64,000 nt of DNA from an uncultured Treponema sp. (GTDB lineage: Bacteria; Spirochaetota; Spirochaetia; Treponematales; Treponemataceae). Of this stretch, positions 8,130 to 17,384 are shown in pieces. Below the pieces are notes generated by a model. That model saw only the letters and a list, made by a program, of their open reading frames with translations, was not told where the DNA came from and made no database searches. Position 1 is the stretch's first letter. Every line of letters begins with the position of its first letter. The DNA lies in NCBI GenBank assembly GCA_934718065.1, contig CAKUZR010000002.1, positions 124,001 through 188,000 of the forward strand, written 5' to 3'. The translations under genes and the position numbers were made by a program.

Positions 8130-9842
8130 CTACTCCTCCATAAGCCATGTTCTGATAAGCATTGCAACGTCCTCTGGATGCTCTTTCGCCATGTTGATTG
8201 CATTTTCCTGCAGTTCGGCGCGGCGGCTTTCCTCAACAGACATTGTAACAGTCTGCGCTTCGTCTTTTGCTTCCCACAAAGCCTGTTCCCGGGCAAGCTG
8301 CTGCTGGCGCAAAAGCTCTTCCTCGCGGGCGCGGCGGCGACGTTCGATTTCCTTGCTGATAATCCTGAACAGAATAAAGCCAACCAGAACAACTGCAACT
8401 GCGGCAAGAACCAGCAGAATTGTCCGCCTTGTCTGAAGCTTCTTGAAATACGCCTCGTCAAACTCCCTGAATTCCTGCGTATGGTCAATCGGAATATTTG
8501 TGATTGTCACCATGTCGTTCCGGTTTTTGCTGTATCCAACAGCCGCCTCAACATATTTCTGCACATTCTCAAGGTCTTCAGCGGAAATCGGAGTGTACTC
8601 GCGAACAAGACTTCCGTCCTCTTCATTTACAATATATTCATGCGTCTTAGGATCTTTTTTTATTTTCCAGACACCGTCAATATTTGCTGAAATTGTAATT
8701 CGTCCAAGCTGAGGGGCAACTTTTTTCGTAGTATGAGTTGTATTTATAACATTGTTCTGTGTAACGCCAGTTTCCGTTGATTTTCCAATCACATTTGAAA
8801 CATCAGAATAAACCGGCGGAGTCTGCCCTTCAACGCCGGCAGGTCCTTCCGGATTATATCCAGTTCCCTGCCATTCCTTTGTAACCGTCTGCTGGCTGAT
8901 TGGAAGCGTGTCGCGGTACTCGGAATCATCATAAGGAGTGTCAGGATTGTCCGGCTTGATCTGAATCGGGGAATAAATCGTTGAATCGCTGTTTTCTTCC
9001 GACATATCCATCTCGTAATGCGCGATGACATCAGTAATTCTGTCGGACGTATAGTTACGCTGAAGAGCCTGAAGAACCTTCGCCTCAAGCTGAGCCTCCA
9101 TCTTGCGGATAAGCTTCTGCTGCTTTTCAATTATTGAGACGCGGTCGCTTTCCGCCATTCCTTCAAAGTCGTTCAGAATGTTTCCATCCTGGTCAATTAT
9201 CGTAAGGTTTTCCGCGGAAAGACCTTCAACAGCCTTTAAAATATAATCCTGGATTCCTTTTACTTTTTTTCTGTTTGAAAGAAGATCGCTCGTTCTTGAA
9301 AGACGCAGGGCAATGCTCGCCGAAACCGGATTCTGCTCCGAGGCGAAAAGCGCCTTGTCCGGCAAAACCAGCGTCACGAACGCAACATCAATATCGGAAA
9401 GCGACTCAAGATGCTGCTTCAACGCGGCTGAAAGCGCATTCTTATGCCGTACATTCTGCTCGGCATCAGTTGTTGACCACGAACGGTTGTAAAAATCAGC
9501 GAACGGATCGTAATTTGAAGGAGCCAGCCCTTCAACAGTCAAAAGAGTTCTGAGGCGGCGCGCAGTTTTTTCATCACCAACGGAAATAACACCGTCATCG
9601 CTTACGTAAACCTGAACATTTTCCTGGGCAACGCGGTCAAGAATCTGGTTTCTGACAGACTCATCGGTAACCGCCTGCGGAAAAAGCCTTACGGTTGAAT
9701 CCGAGCCGCTCACATTAACGGCAAAAATAATAGCGCCTATCACTGCAAGCACAATACCTGCAACAACAACTTTTACAATGACTGAACTTGACTTCCAGAA
9801 ATTCCGGAGCTTTTCAATCATATTTTTAAACCATTCGTTCAT
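8130..9842 (-). CDS. fliF: Flagellar MS-ring protein FliF
   Basis: FliF forms the MS-ring in the cytoplasmic membrane, the base on which the flagellum assembles. Two membrane helices frame a large periplasmic region: about residues 22-45 (VIVKVVVAGIVLAVIGAIIF) and about 487-508 (TILLVLAAVAVVLVGFILF). The ring-building motif region (AALKQHLESLSDIDVAFVTL) is present and the C-terminal tail that binds FliG follows the second helix. The ATG at 9842 was chosen over an upstream TTG because a strong GGGAGGGG lies 4 nt before it. The TTG alternative overlaps that ribosome-binding site. Confidence 0.96.
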   Translation of the reverse strand: MNEWFKNMIEKLRNFWKSSSVIVKVVVAGIVLAVIGAIIFAVNVSGSDSTVRLFPQAVTDESVRNQILDRVAQENVQVYVSDDGVISVGDEKTARRLRTLLTVEGLAPSNYDPFADFYNRSWSTTDAEQNVRHKNALSAALKQHLESLSDIDVAFVTLVLPDKALFASEQNPVSASIALRLSRTSDLLSNRKKVKGIQDYILKAVEGLSAENLTIIDQDGNILNDFEGMAESDRVSIIEKQQKLIRKMEAQLEAKVLQALQRNYTSDRITDVIAHYEMDMSEENSDSTIYSPIQIKPDNPDTPYDDSEYRDTLPISQQTVTKEWQGTGYNPEGPAGVEGQTPPVYSDVSNVIGKSTETGVTQNNVINTTHTTKKVAPQLGRITISANIDGVWKIKKDPKTHEYIVNEEDGSLVREYTPISAEDLENVQKYVEAAVGYSKNRNDMVTITNIPIDHTQEFREFDEAYFKKLQTRRTILLVLAAVAVVLVGFILFRIISKEIERRRRAREEELLRQQQLAREQALWEAKDEAQTVTMSVEESRRAELQENAINMAKEHPEDVAMLIRTWLMEE

Positions 9843-9926
9843 CAGTCCCCTCCCGAGAACGGGCAAAAAAACAATAATCTTAATGCGCTATTTTATCACA
9901 TAAAGTGAATTCTGAAAAGCAAGATT

Positions 9927-10265
9927 TTATCGTGTTGTAGTTATTTCCGACCATCCGCTGACAATCCGGTCAATAACGGAATTCGCAAGGTTCAGCGACA
10001 TCCTGGCTTTTGACATTGCGATTGTAACGTCGTGCAGATCCACTGATTCCGGGTCGGTTATAACTTTCTGCTGAAGATTGCTCACCTCAACCTGCTGGTC
10101 GTTCATGGACTGAAAAGCCTGGAGCAAATAATCGCTGAAAGACGCGGACGCCTTTGAAACGCTGTTTTTCGCGGAATTTTCCTGAGAAAGCCCCAGGGAA
10201 GTTTTTCCTGTATGCGCAGTTTCTGTTCTTGTCAGCTGCAATGAATTGAATTCTGGTATTTTCAT
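9927..10265 (-). CDS. fliE: Flagellar hook-basal body protein FliE
   Basis: FliE joins the MS-ring to the proximal rod and is the first rod substrate exported. The 112-residue product carries the FliE C-terminal signature (QKVITDPESVDLHDVTIAMS, then KARMSLNLANSVIDRIV). The start is an ATG with GTGAGGAAAA upstream. An 86-nt gap holding its own promoter-like sequence separates it from flgC. The gap to fliF is 84 nt and shows no clear terminator. Confidence 0.95.
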   Translation of the reverse strand: MKIPEFNSLQLTRTETAHTGKTSLGLSQENSAKNSVSKASASFSDYLLQAFQSMNDQQVEVSNLQQKVITDPESVDLHDVTIAMSKARMSLNLANSVIDRIVSGWSEITTTR

Positions 10266-10284
10266 TTTTCCTCACCCAGCTAAA

Positions 10285-10313
10285 ATTCTACATTGACTTG
10301 GGGATGATGTCAA
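10285..10313 (-). promoter_or_regulatory. Internal sigma-70 type promoter before fliE
   Basis: On the minus strand TTGACA (10313-10308), a 17-nt spacer and TAGAAT (10290-10285) lie 19 nt before the fliE ATG. The spacer contains the second half of an inverted repeat (TTGAC...GTCAA). This would let fliE-fliJ be transcribed apart from hslVU-flgBC. Confidence 0.55.
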
Positions 10314-10351
10314 TTAACTAAACGCAAACTTTGCAAAACTTTAGCCAAAAA

Positions 10352-10813
10352 CTAGCGGGTTCCTATTTCAAGCGCCGCGGAAAACATGCTTTTCGCGCCT
10401 TCAATAACCGTTGAATTCGCCTCGTAGGCGCGGCTCGCTGAAATAAGATCAACCATTTCATTAACAATATTAACATTCGGATACTCAACATATCCGGCGT
10501 TCGGACCTGATTTTATCGCGTCAGGATGCTCAGGGTCGTAAACGAGCCTGCCTTCAGAAGTATCTTTTACGATTTCAAGGACTTTCACGCCTTTTCCAGG
10601 ACCGTTGTCAAGGTCAGAAGGAGTGAACGGCGACCTGAACTGCGGATGACTTGCGCTCACCGGCTCAAAAACCACGCGAGAACGTTTAAAAGCGCCGCCC
10701 TCCTGGGTTCTAGTTGTGGAAGCGTTCGCAATGTTGTTTGAAATAACGTCGGTTCTAAGGCGTTCCGCAGCCATTCCTGTTGAAGCAATATTTATCGAAG
10801 TAAAAAGTCCCAT
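10352..10813 (-). CDS. flgC: Flagellar proximal rod protein FlgC
   Basis: FlgC is a periplasmic proximal rod subunit exported by the flagellar type III system. The 153-residue product has the N-terminal rod signature (INIASTGMAAERLRTDVISN) with the ANAST motif, and the C-terminal heptad helix (VNIVNEMVDLISASRAYEAN) that packs in the rod. The length is slightly above the E. coli protein. It follows flgB with a 15-nt gap. Confidence 0.97.
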   Translation of the reverse strand: MGLFTSINIASTGMAAERLRTDVISNNIANASTTRTQEGGAFKRSRVVFEPVSASHPQFRSPFTPSDLDNGPGKGVKVLEIVKDTSEGRLVYDPEHPDAIKSGPNAGYVEYPNVNIVNEMVDLISASRAYEANSTVIEGAKSMFSAALEIGTR

Positions 10814-10828
10814 TTCAAGCTCCTATAT

Positions 10829-11245
10829 TTATTTTTTCATCACAGAATTAAGCTGAGAAAATTCAAAGCCGGCAAGCTGAGTCAAAAGCCTGTACTGCAT
10901 CTGAATCTGAAGAATGTTGTTCGCTTCGGTTTCAGCATCGACATTGTTTCCGTTTGCTTTTGCTGTAGTTGTATAGTCAAGGACGCGGCGAGGCTCAACA
11001 TCGCGGTAATCGTACGGCTCGTTCAAAGGAATATGGCGCGGATCTGTGCGTGTAAGCTGAAAGCCGTTTTTCGCCTTCTCTTCTGATTCAAAGGCACGCT
11101 TCAGCTCGCTTTCAAAATTGACTGTTGAACGCTTGAAATTCGGAACTTCGCTGTTCGCAAGATTGTTCGCAGTAACCTGGTAACGAAGAGAAACCGCATC
11201 CATTGAACGCTGAAGCAAATCCACAGATCTTGTAAATGTATTCAT
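10829..11245 (-). CDS. flgB: Flagellar proximal rod protein FlgB
   Basis: FlgB is a proximal rod subunit at the base of the flagellum. The 138-residue protein has the N-terminal motif RYQVTANNLANSEVPNFKR, with the ANNLAN signature of rod and hook proteins, and a C-terminal amphipathic helix (ILQIQMQYRLLTQLAG). It is the first flagellar gene of the run, 67 nt after hslU. That order is the same as codX-(codY)-flgB in Bacillus. A GGAAGG-type ribosome-binding site precedes the ATG. Confidence 0.96.
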   Translation of the reverse strand: MNTFTRSVDLLQRSMDAVSLRYQVTANNLANSEVPNFKRSTVNFESELKRAFESEEKAKNGFQLTRTDPRHIPLNEPYDYRDVEPRRVLDYTTTAKANGNNVDAETEANNILQIQMQYRLLTQLAGFEFSQLNSVMKK

Positions 11246-11267
11246 ATTCTTTGTCCTTCCTTATAAA

Positions 11268-11294
11268 TTTTCGGAAAGACAAAAAATATGTTTA
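11268..11294 (-). promoter_or_regulatory. Possible weak sigma-28-like promoter before flgB
   Basis: On the minus strand TAAA (11294-11291) and CCGAAAA (11274-11268) are 16 nt apart. The -10 has one mismatch to the CCGATAA core, and the spacing is one nucleotide shorter than in the flaA, 27016 and 49497 promoters. The gap between hslU and flgB shows no terminator, so read-through is also possible. Confidence 0.25.
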
Positions 11295-11312
11295 GCTTTT
11301 TAACTGCAAAAA

Positions 11313-12677
11313 TTAAAGAATGTATCTTGAAAGATCCTGGCTCTGGGCGATGTCCTTCAGCTTGCTGCTTACATAGTCAGAATCAACCTTGAAAGTTTCA
11401 CCGGAATGTTCATCCGCTGAAAAATTGATTTCGTCAAGAACTTTTTCCATAACTGTGTGCAGGCGGCGGGCGCCGATATTTTCAGCCTTGTTGTTCACTT
11501 CCTCAGCGATTACGCTCATACATTCAATCGCGTCCTCTGTGATTTCAAGGTTCACATTTTCTGTTGCGAGCAGCGACTTGTACTGCATTATCAGGCTGTT
11601 TTTCGGCTCTTTAAGAATCTTCTTGAAATCTTCTTTTGTAAGGCTTTCCAGCTCAACGCGGAGAGGGAAACGTCCCTGAAGCTCAGGAATCAAATCGCTT
11701 GGAGAAGCAACGCTGAACGCGCCTGCGGCAATGAAAAGAATATGCGTTGTGTTGATTACGCCGAATTTTGTGCTGACATTGCTTCCTTCAACAATCGGAA
11801 GAATATCGCGCTGAACGCCTTCGCGGCTCACATCCTGGCCGTGGCTTTCACCGTGAACGGCGATTTTGTCAATTTCGTCGATAAAAATAATTCCGCTGTT
11901 TTCAACGCGCTCCTTGGCTTTGTCGATAACCTTGTCGTTGTCAACCATGCCGTCAAGAGTTTCCTGCGTAAGAATTTTTCTGGCTTCCTTTACAGAAACA
12001 GTGCGTCTTTTTCTGCGTCCGCCCTGAAGCATTCCGGCAAGATTCTGCATGCTGCTCTGAAGGTCGTCCAGAGAGCCGCCCGCAATAATCTCCATTCCGG
12101 AAACACCGGTCTGGCGGCTTACAGTAACTTCAACCTCGCGGTCCTCAAGCTTTCCTTCGCGGAGCATCTGGCGGAATTTTTCGCGCGTGGAATTTGAATC
12201 CTCCGCAGAAATTTCAGTTGTGTTCGCCGCATCAGGCTGCTTCTGCTTTCCAGTTCCAGGCAAAAGCAGGTCAAGAAGCTTTTCTTCAACCACGGAAACA
12301 GATTTTTCCTTCAGCTCCTCTTCCATCTCGGCTTTTACATCGTTCACACCGACAGCCATCAAATCTCGAACCATGGATTCAACATCGCGGCCGACATAGC
12401 CGACTTCCGTGTACTTTGTGGCTTCAACTTTCAAGAACGGGGCGTTGCAAAGTTTCGCAAGACGGCGCGCAATTTCAGTTTTTCCGCAGCCTGTAGGACC
12501 AATCATAAGAATGTTTTTAGGCGCAACCTCATCGCGGATTGACTCGTCAAGCTTTAGGCGGCGGGTTCTGTTCCTAAGGGCAACAGCCACCGCCCGCTTC
12601 GCTTTTTCCTGCCCGATTATATATTGATCAAGTTTTTCAACAATCTGCCTAGGTGTCAAATCAACATTTTTTTCCAT
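11313..12677 (-). CDS. hslU: ATP-dependent protease ATPase subunit HslU (ClpY)
   Basis: HslU is the AAA+ unfoldase that feeds proteins into the HslV peptidase. Walker A is GPTGCGKTEIARRLAK, Walker B is GIIFIDEIDKIA, the pore motif region contains GYVGRD, and the C-terminal sequence ends in SRYIL, the tail that docks into HslV. The I-domain (about residues 110-230) is shorter than in some homologues. The ATG at 12677 is preferred over an upstream TTG because it avoids overlap with hslV and uses the GAGGAG at the end of hslV. The length of about 454 residues is normal. Confidence 0.97.
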   Translation of the reverse strand: MEKNVDLTPRQIVEKLDQYIIGQEKAKRAVAVALRNRTRRLKLDESIRDEVAPKNILMIGPTGCGKTEIARRLAKLCNAPFLKVEATKYTEVGYVGRDVESMVRDLMAVGVNDVKAEMEEELKEKSVSVVEEKLLDLLLPGTGKQKQPDAANTTEISAEDSNSTREKFRQMLREGKLEDREVEVTVSRQTGVSGMEIIAGGSLDDLQSSMQNLAGMLQGGRRKRRTVSVKEARKILTQETLDGMVDNDKVIDKAKERVENSGIIFIDEIDKIAVHGESHGQDVSREGVQRDILPIVEGSNVSTKFGVINTTHILFIAAGAFSVASPSDLIPELQGRFPLRVELESLTKEDFKKILKEPKNSLIMQYKSLLATENVNLEITEDAIECMSVIAEEVNNKAENIGARRLHTVMEKVLDEINFSADEHSGETFKVDSDYVSSKLKDIAQSQDLSRYIL

Positions 12678-12681
12678 AAAA

Positions 12682-13218
12682 TTAAAGCTCCTCAATTGTG
12701 ATATTGCCGTTTGTGTAAATACAAATATCGCCTGCGATTTTTAAAGATTTTTCAGCAATTTCGCGCGCCGAATAATTTGAACTTTCAAGATATGCCAGGG
12801 CAGCCGAATAAGCGTAGTTTCCGCCCGAACCGATAGCAAGAACATCGTTTTCCGGCTCGATGACATTTCCGTCTCCGCTTATAAGAAGAATTTTGTTTTT
12901 ATCGGCAACAAGAAGAAGCGCTTCCAGCTTCTGGAGGGATTTTTCAGTTCTCCACATTTTTGCAAGCTCAACAGCGGCTCTTGTCAAATCTCCGTTGAAT
13001 TCCTTGATTTTTGTTTCAAAAAGATCGAACAAAGTAAAGGCATCCGCAACGCTTCCTGCAAATCCTGTAAGAATTTTTCCATCATAAATGCGGCGGACTT
13101 TGCGGGCATTTCCCTTCATCACGGTGTTTCCAGATGTAACCTGGCCATCGCCAGCCATAGCCACGTGGCCGTTCCGTTTTACAGCAATAACTGTTGTGCT
13201 TCTGATTTTATTTTTCAT
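12682..13218 (-). CDS. hslV: ATP-dependent protease peptidase subunit HslV (ClpQ)
   Basis: HslV is the proteasome-related threonine peptidase that forms a double hexamer capped by HslU. The sequence [20 protein letters not shown] contains the catalytic N-terminal threonine, which is exposed after removal of a short leader (MKNKIRS). Conserved [20 protein letters not shown] and GDICIYTN blocks are intact. The ATG at 13218 is preceded by GGAG at correct spacing; an upstream in-frame TTG overlaps that site and was rejected. The gap to hslU is 4 nt, so the two subunits are probably co-translated. Confidence 0.97.
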   Translation of the reverse strand: MKNKIRSTTVIAVKRNGHVAMAGDGQVTSGNTVMKGNARKVRRIYDGKILTGFAGSVADAFTLFDLFETKIKEFNGDLTRAAVELAKMWRTEKSLQKLEALLLVADKNKILLISGDGNVIEPENDVLAIGSGGNYAYSAALAYLESSNYSAREIAEKSLKIAGDICIYTNGNITIEEL

Positions 13219-13233
13219 ATAAATCTCCAAAAA

Positions 13234-14145
13234 TCACGAATGTGGATGTGCTTTATTGTAAACATCAATAAGTTTTTCTGTTGTAATGTGAGTGTAACGC
13301 TGCGTTGTAGAAACACTTGAATGTCCTAGAAGCTCCTGAACAATCCGGACATCCGCGCCCTGCATAAGCATTGCCGTTGCAAAAGTATGACGAAGCGCAT
13401 GGGGCGAAACATGATGATTCGTTCCCTCAAGCCCTGTGTACCGCGAAAGAATCCAGCGGACTCCGTGAGCCGTAAGCGGATTTCCCTTCTGGTTCACAAA
13501 AACTTCCTTGACTTCATCTTTTTTATTAAGTCCAAGAAAAAGATTTTTCCTGTCCTCAATATATTTTTTCAACGCAACCTGCGCGTCGCTCTCAAAATAA
13601 ACTCTTCTGTCCTTGCGACCTTTTCCTGTTACAACCGCGGAACTGAAATCCTCGGACATATCAGAAAATTTCAGTCCGGCGATTTCGCTCACACGGCAGC
13701 CGGAAGAATACATCATCTCAAAAAGAGCCCTGTCCCTGGTTGCCCAGAGCAGCTCCTTTTTTTCAGGCTGCTCGCAAAGCTCGTCAATTTCCGGGCTGGT
13801 AAGAAACCGCGGCATATATTTCGGAAGCTTCACAGAAGACAAATTCACAGACGGATTTATTTTAATATAATCAAATTTTCTGCAATAGGCAAAAAAAGTT
13901 CGCACCGCCGCAATAAATCTGTTTATGCTCGCGGCCGCCATTTTCTGCTGTGAAAGCTTCGCGACGCAAAGCCTTAAATCTTCCGTTGTAATATCGTTCA
14001 CCGGGCAGTCTTCGCCAAGAACTTTTTCCAGATGAGAAAAATCATTTTTGTAAGCGATAATCGAATTTTCAGAAAGCTCGCGGACCGAGGAAAGATAAAC
14101 AAAAAATTCCCCGCCCGCCTCCTTCAGTGAAAGAGTTTTTTCCAT
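13234..14145 (-). CDS. xerC: Tyrosine recombinase XerC (CodV-type)
   Basis: XerC and XerD resolve chromosome dimers at dif during division. The N-terminal SAM-like core-binding domain covers about residues 5-90. The catalytic domain has all the expected residues: Arg in SSGCRVSEIAGL, Lys in GKGRKDRR, HxLR in SPHALRHTFAT, His in LLGHSSVSTTQ and the nucleophilic Tyr in QRYTH. The place directly upstream of hslV matches codV of Bacillus subtilis, which supports XerC rather than XerD. A second recombinase lies at 18099-19022. Both are in the division-linked run. Confidence 0.92.
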   Translation of the reverse strand: MEKTLSLKEAGGEFFVYLSSVRELSENSIIAYKNDFSHLEKVLGEDCPVNDITTEDLRLCVAKLSQQKMAAASINRFIAAVRTFFAYCRKFDYIKINPSVNLSSVKLPKYMPRFLTSPEIDELCEQPEKKELLWATRDRALFEMMYSSGCRVSEIAGLKFSDMSEDFSSAVVTGKGRKDRRVYFESDAQVALKKYIEDRKNLFLGLNKKDEVKEVFVNQKGNPLTAHGVRWILSRYTGLEGTNHHVSPHALRHTFATAMLMQGADVRIVQELLGHSSVSTTQRYTHITTEKLIDVYNKAHPHS

Positions 14146-14163
14146 TCTTTTTGCCGCCGCCTG

Positions 14164-16314
14164 TTATTCCCCGGAAGAATCCGCGCCGAACGAATCGTCT
14201 CCATCCGCTGAATGCAAATAATCGCAGTCAGGATTTATGCAGGATTTGTACGAGCCGTTTTTCTTGTCGAACTTTTCAACAAGAAACCAGCCGCATTTCG
14301 GGCAATACTGGTCAATCGGCTTGAAATGGCTGATGAAACTGCACGACGGATAATTTGTGCAGCCGTAGAATTCCTTTCCGCGGCCTTTTGTTTTTCTTGC
14401 GACAATTTCGCCGTTGCATCCAGGCATTGGACATTTTGCAAGCGGAATCGATTTTGTATTATGACATTCCGGAAATCCTGAGCAGGCCAGAAAATAACCG
14501 AACCTGCCGAGTTTTTTCACCATCGGCTTGCCGCATTTCTCGCAGATTTTGTCAGTCGGCTCGTCAAGGCTTCCCTTTATGCTTTGAACAGATTTCATCA
14601 CTTCATCAACGCGGTTTTTGAACGGTCCGAAGAAATCTGAAATCATATTGTTCCAGACAAGCTTGTCTTCCTCGACTTTGTCAAGATTTGTTTCAACTTC
14701 AGCCGTGAAATGCTCGTTTATTACATCCGGGAAAGATTCCACAAGAATTTTGCAGATAATCCGTCCAAGCTGCGTAGGAACAAGCTGCTTGTTGCTTCTG
14801 GTAACATAATAACGGTCAAGAAGAACAGAAATAATCGGAGCATACGTTGAAGGGCGGCCGATTCCCTTTTCCTCCAGGGTTCTTACAATCGAAGCGTCTG
14901 TGTAGCGCGCCGGTCCCTGGGTAAAATGCTGCTCAGGATAAAATTTGTCCGCGTTCAGAATTTCATCAATTTTCAGCGAAGGCAGATTTCCAGTTTTTTC
15001 TTCCTTTGAAGAAAGAAGCTTTATGACTTTATAGAAGCCTTTCTCCGAAATTCTGGATGCGCTCACACGGAACAGAGCGTCTCCCGCAGAAATTTCCGCG
15101 GAAGTTGTAATTGTCTTGGCATTTTTCATCTGGCTTGAAACAAAACGTTCCCAGATTATCGTGTAAAGCCTAAGCTGGTCGCGCGAAAGATATTCCTTCA
15201 CAGAATCAGGCGTGTACTCAACATAAGTCGGGCGAATACCTTCGTGGGCGTCCTGGGCGCTTTTTCCGACAGCGTAGTGAATCGGTTCTTCCGGAAGCTC
15301 CTCAGGATGATTTTTTGAAAGCCAAGCCCTTACGTCGTCAAGAGCTGTCTGAGAAATTCGCACAGAATCCGTTCGCATATAAGTTATAAGACCGACCCGG
15401 TTCTGCCCGATGTTTATTCCTTCATAAAGCTGCTGCGCAATCTGCATTGTCTTTTTTGAGGTGAATCCAAGGCGGTTCGCTGCTTCCTGCTGCATTTTCG
15501 AGGTTGTAAAAGGCGCTTTTGGATGCACAGTTTTTTCAGACTGCTTCAGGTTTGAAACCTTACATTCTGAATTTTTTATTTCCTCGATAATGTTGTTCAC
15601 GGCCTTTTCATTTTTCAGCTCAGGATTTTCACCTTTATACTTAACAAGACGGGCGGTGAATTTTGTTTTTCCTTTTACAAAATCCGCATCCAGCGTCCAG
15701 TATTCCTCAGGAATAAAATCCTCAACTTCCTTTTCACGCTCGCAAATCAAACGCAGGGCAACAGACTGAACTCTTCCGGCTGAAAGTCCGTTTTTCACCT
15801 TTGCCCACAGAATCGGGCTAAGATTATAGCCAACAAGACGGTCAAGAACACGGCGGGCTTTCTGGGCATTGACTTTTGCCTCAACGATTTCGCCAGGATT
15901 TTTTACAGCCGCTTTTATTGCAACCGGAGTGATTTCATTAAAGACAATTCTGCTGATTTTTGCCTGAGTTTTTTCTTTGAGCGCGTTGTTCAAATGCCAG
16001 GCAATCGCCTCTCCTTCGCGGTCGTTATCGGAAGCAAGCAGGACGGCGTCGGATTTTTTCGCGTCCCGCTGAAGTTCCTTCAGAAGCTTTGCGCGCCCGC
16101 GGACAGTAATATATTCGGGCTGAAAACCATGCTCCACATCAATTGCAAGCCTGGATTTTGGCAAATCAATAAGATGCCCCATAGATGCCTTTACCGTATA
16201 GCCAGTTCCAAGGTACTTTTCAATAGTATGAGCCTTGGCAGGAGACTCCACAATAACCAGAGTCTGAGTTTTCCTTGCTTTAGATTTTTTTGATGTAGAT
16301 TCTTTTTCAGCCAT
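14164..16314 (-). CDS. topA: DNA topoisomerase I
   Basis: TopA relaxes negative supercoils through a 5'-phosphotyrosine intermediate. The TOPRIM domain is at the N-terminus (TLVIVESPAKAHTIEKYLG; later SDNDREGEAIAWHL). The active-site tyrosine is in GLITYMRTDSVRIS, near residue 308. The C-terminus carries three Cys4 zinc-ribbon repeats (CEKCGKPM, CPMPGCNGEIV, CPKCGWFLV), followed by an acidic tail. The ATG at 16314 has a GTGAGGA ribosome-binding site; a longer upstream frame has none. The place after dprA is conserved in spirochaetes and Firmicutes. Confidence 0.97.
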   Translation of the reverse strand: MAEKESTSKKSKARKTQTLVIVESPAKAHTIEKYLGTGYTVKASMGHLIDLPKSRLAIDVEHGFQPEYITVRGRAKLLKELQRDAKKSDAVLLASDNDREGEAIAWHLNNALKEKTQAKISRIVFNEITPVAIKAAVKNPGEIVEAKVNAQKARRVLDRLVGYNLSPILWAKVKNGLSAGRVQSVALRLICEREKEVEDFIPEEYWTLDADFVKGKTKFTARLVKYKGENPELKNEKAVNNIIEEIKNSECKVSNLKQSEKTVHPKAPFTTSKMQQEAANRLGFTSKKTMQIAQQLYEGINIGQNRVGLITYMRTDSVRISQTALDDVRAWLSKNHPEELPEEPIHYAVGKSAQDAHEGIRPTYVEYTPDSVKEYLSRDQLRLYTIIWERFVSSQMKNAKTITTSAEISAGDALFRVSASRISEKGFYKVIKLLSSKEEKTGNLPSLKIDEILNADKFYPEQHFTQGPARYTDASIVRTLEEKGIGRPSTYAPIISVLLDRYYVTRSNKQLVPTQLGRIICKILVESFPDVINEHFTAEVETNLDKVEEDKLVWNNMISDFFGPFKNRVDEVMKSVQSIKGSLDEPTDKICEKCGKPMVKKLGRFGYFLACSGFPECHNTKSIPLAKCPMPGCNGEIVARKTKGRGKEFYGCTNYPSCSFISHFKPIDQYCPKCGWFLVEKFDKKNGSYKSCINPDCDYLHSADGDDSFGADSSGE

Positions 16315-16349
16315 AAAATCCTCACAACTTATATTTTCAGAATGAATTT

Positions 16350-17384
16350 TCAAAACAACTCGCACTGAATATTTTTTTCATCCGAAGTTCCGCGGACGCC
16401 CGGAAGCTCCGCGACGCACCGGCAGAAATCCTGATAATTTTCTATCACAGGAGCGCCTGCCTCAAGATATTTTTCAGGAGTATTCTCCAGTTTTGAACGG
16501 CTCGCCTTTCCAAGCGCAAAACGCGTCTGAAGCTCTGAATCAACAAAATTCCGCACAGCCGCAGCGTTTTCAGAAAAAGCCGTCTTGTGAAACAGAACAT
16601 CCCGCCCGCATTCAAGCGCAAAATCAGCAGTGATGAGCGCGCCGCTTCCGCTTGGAGCCTGAACAACCAAAGTCGCCGGCGACAAAGCCGCAATGATTCT
16701 GTTTCTTTGGACAAAACGCCAGCGTTCAGCCGGAACTCCAGGAACGTATTCGCTCACAATCGCGCCGCCGATCCTCAAAATATTTTCGGCAAGTTTTCTG
16801 TTTGCATAAGGAACAATTGTATCAATGCCGCAAGGAAGAACCGCGCAAGTTTTTCCCAGCAAAGAAGAATTTTCCGCCTCAAAATTTGCCTCGACCGCGC
16901 CGATATGCGCCGCAGAATCAATTCCGCTGGCAAGTCCGCTCACAACCGAAACTCCATCCGAAGCCGCATTCTTAGCAAACTGAACAGCAGCTTTTCTAGC
17001 TTCAGGAGCAGCTTTTCTTGTTCCTACAACAGAAACTGTCCTTCCTGAAAGGCACGAAATATCGCCAATGCAGAACAACGCGAACGGCGCGTTCACACAT
17101 TCCCTTAGCAAAGCCGGATATTCAGCGGAAGTATAAAGCACCGTCTGAATATTTTTCGCCCGCAGGACAGCTTCCTCTTTTTTTGCGGCACGAAGATTTT
17201 CAGCCCCGTTCCACGAAGCTTTCAACGGTCTTCCGCAAAAAACGGACAAGTCTGTTAAAGACAGTAATGCAAGGTTGTCGCAACTGTCAAGTTTTTTCAA
17301 TAAATTTAGTTTTTCTGCCAAAGAAAGAAAGGTAATTCTTGCCAGAGAAATCAATAGAAGCTGATTTTTCTGATTATTTTCCAT
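16350..17384 (-). CDS. dprA: DNA-processing protein DprA (Smf)
   Basis: DprA binds single-stranded DNA and loads RecA during natural transformation, and is also kept in many bacteria not known to be competent. The Rossmann-like core shows SVVGTRKAAPEARKAAVQF, GVSVVSGLASGIDSAAHIGA and an SGSGALITADFALECGRDVL segment. The chosen ATG at 17384 overlaps the last 11 nt of the TPR gene and gives about 344 residues, usual for the family. An extra upstream frame of 62 residues lies antisense-like inside the TPR gene and has no family resemblance. No other competence genes are in the window. Confidence 0.92.
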   Translation of the reverse strand: MENNQKNQLLLISLARITFLSLAEKLNLLKKLDSCDNLALLSLTDLSVFCGRPLKASWNGAENLRAAKKEEAVLRAKNIQTVLYTSAEYPALLRECVNAPFALFCIGDISCLSGRTVSVVGTRKAAPEARKAAVQFAKNAASDGVSVVSGLASGIDSAAHIGAVEANFEAENSSLLGKTCAVLPCGIDTIVPYANRKLAENILRIGGAIVSEYVPGVPAERWRFVQRNRIIAALSPATLVVQAPSGSGALITADFALECGRDVLFHKTAFSENAAAVRNFVDSELQTRFALGKASRSKLENTPEKYLEAGAPVIENYQDFCRCVAELPGVRGTSDEKNIQCELF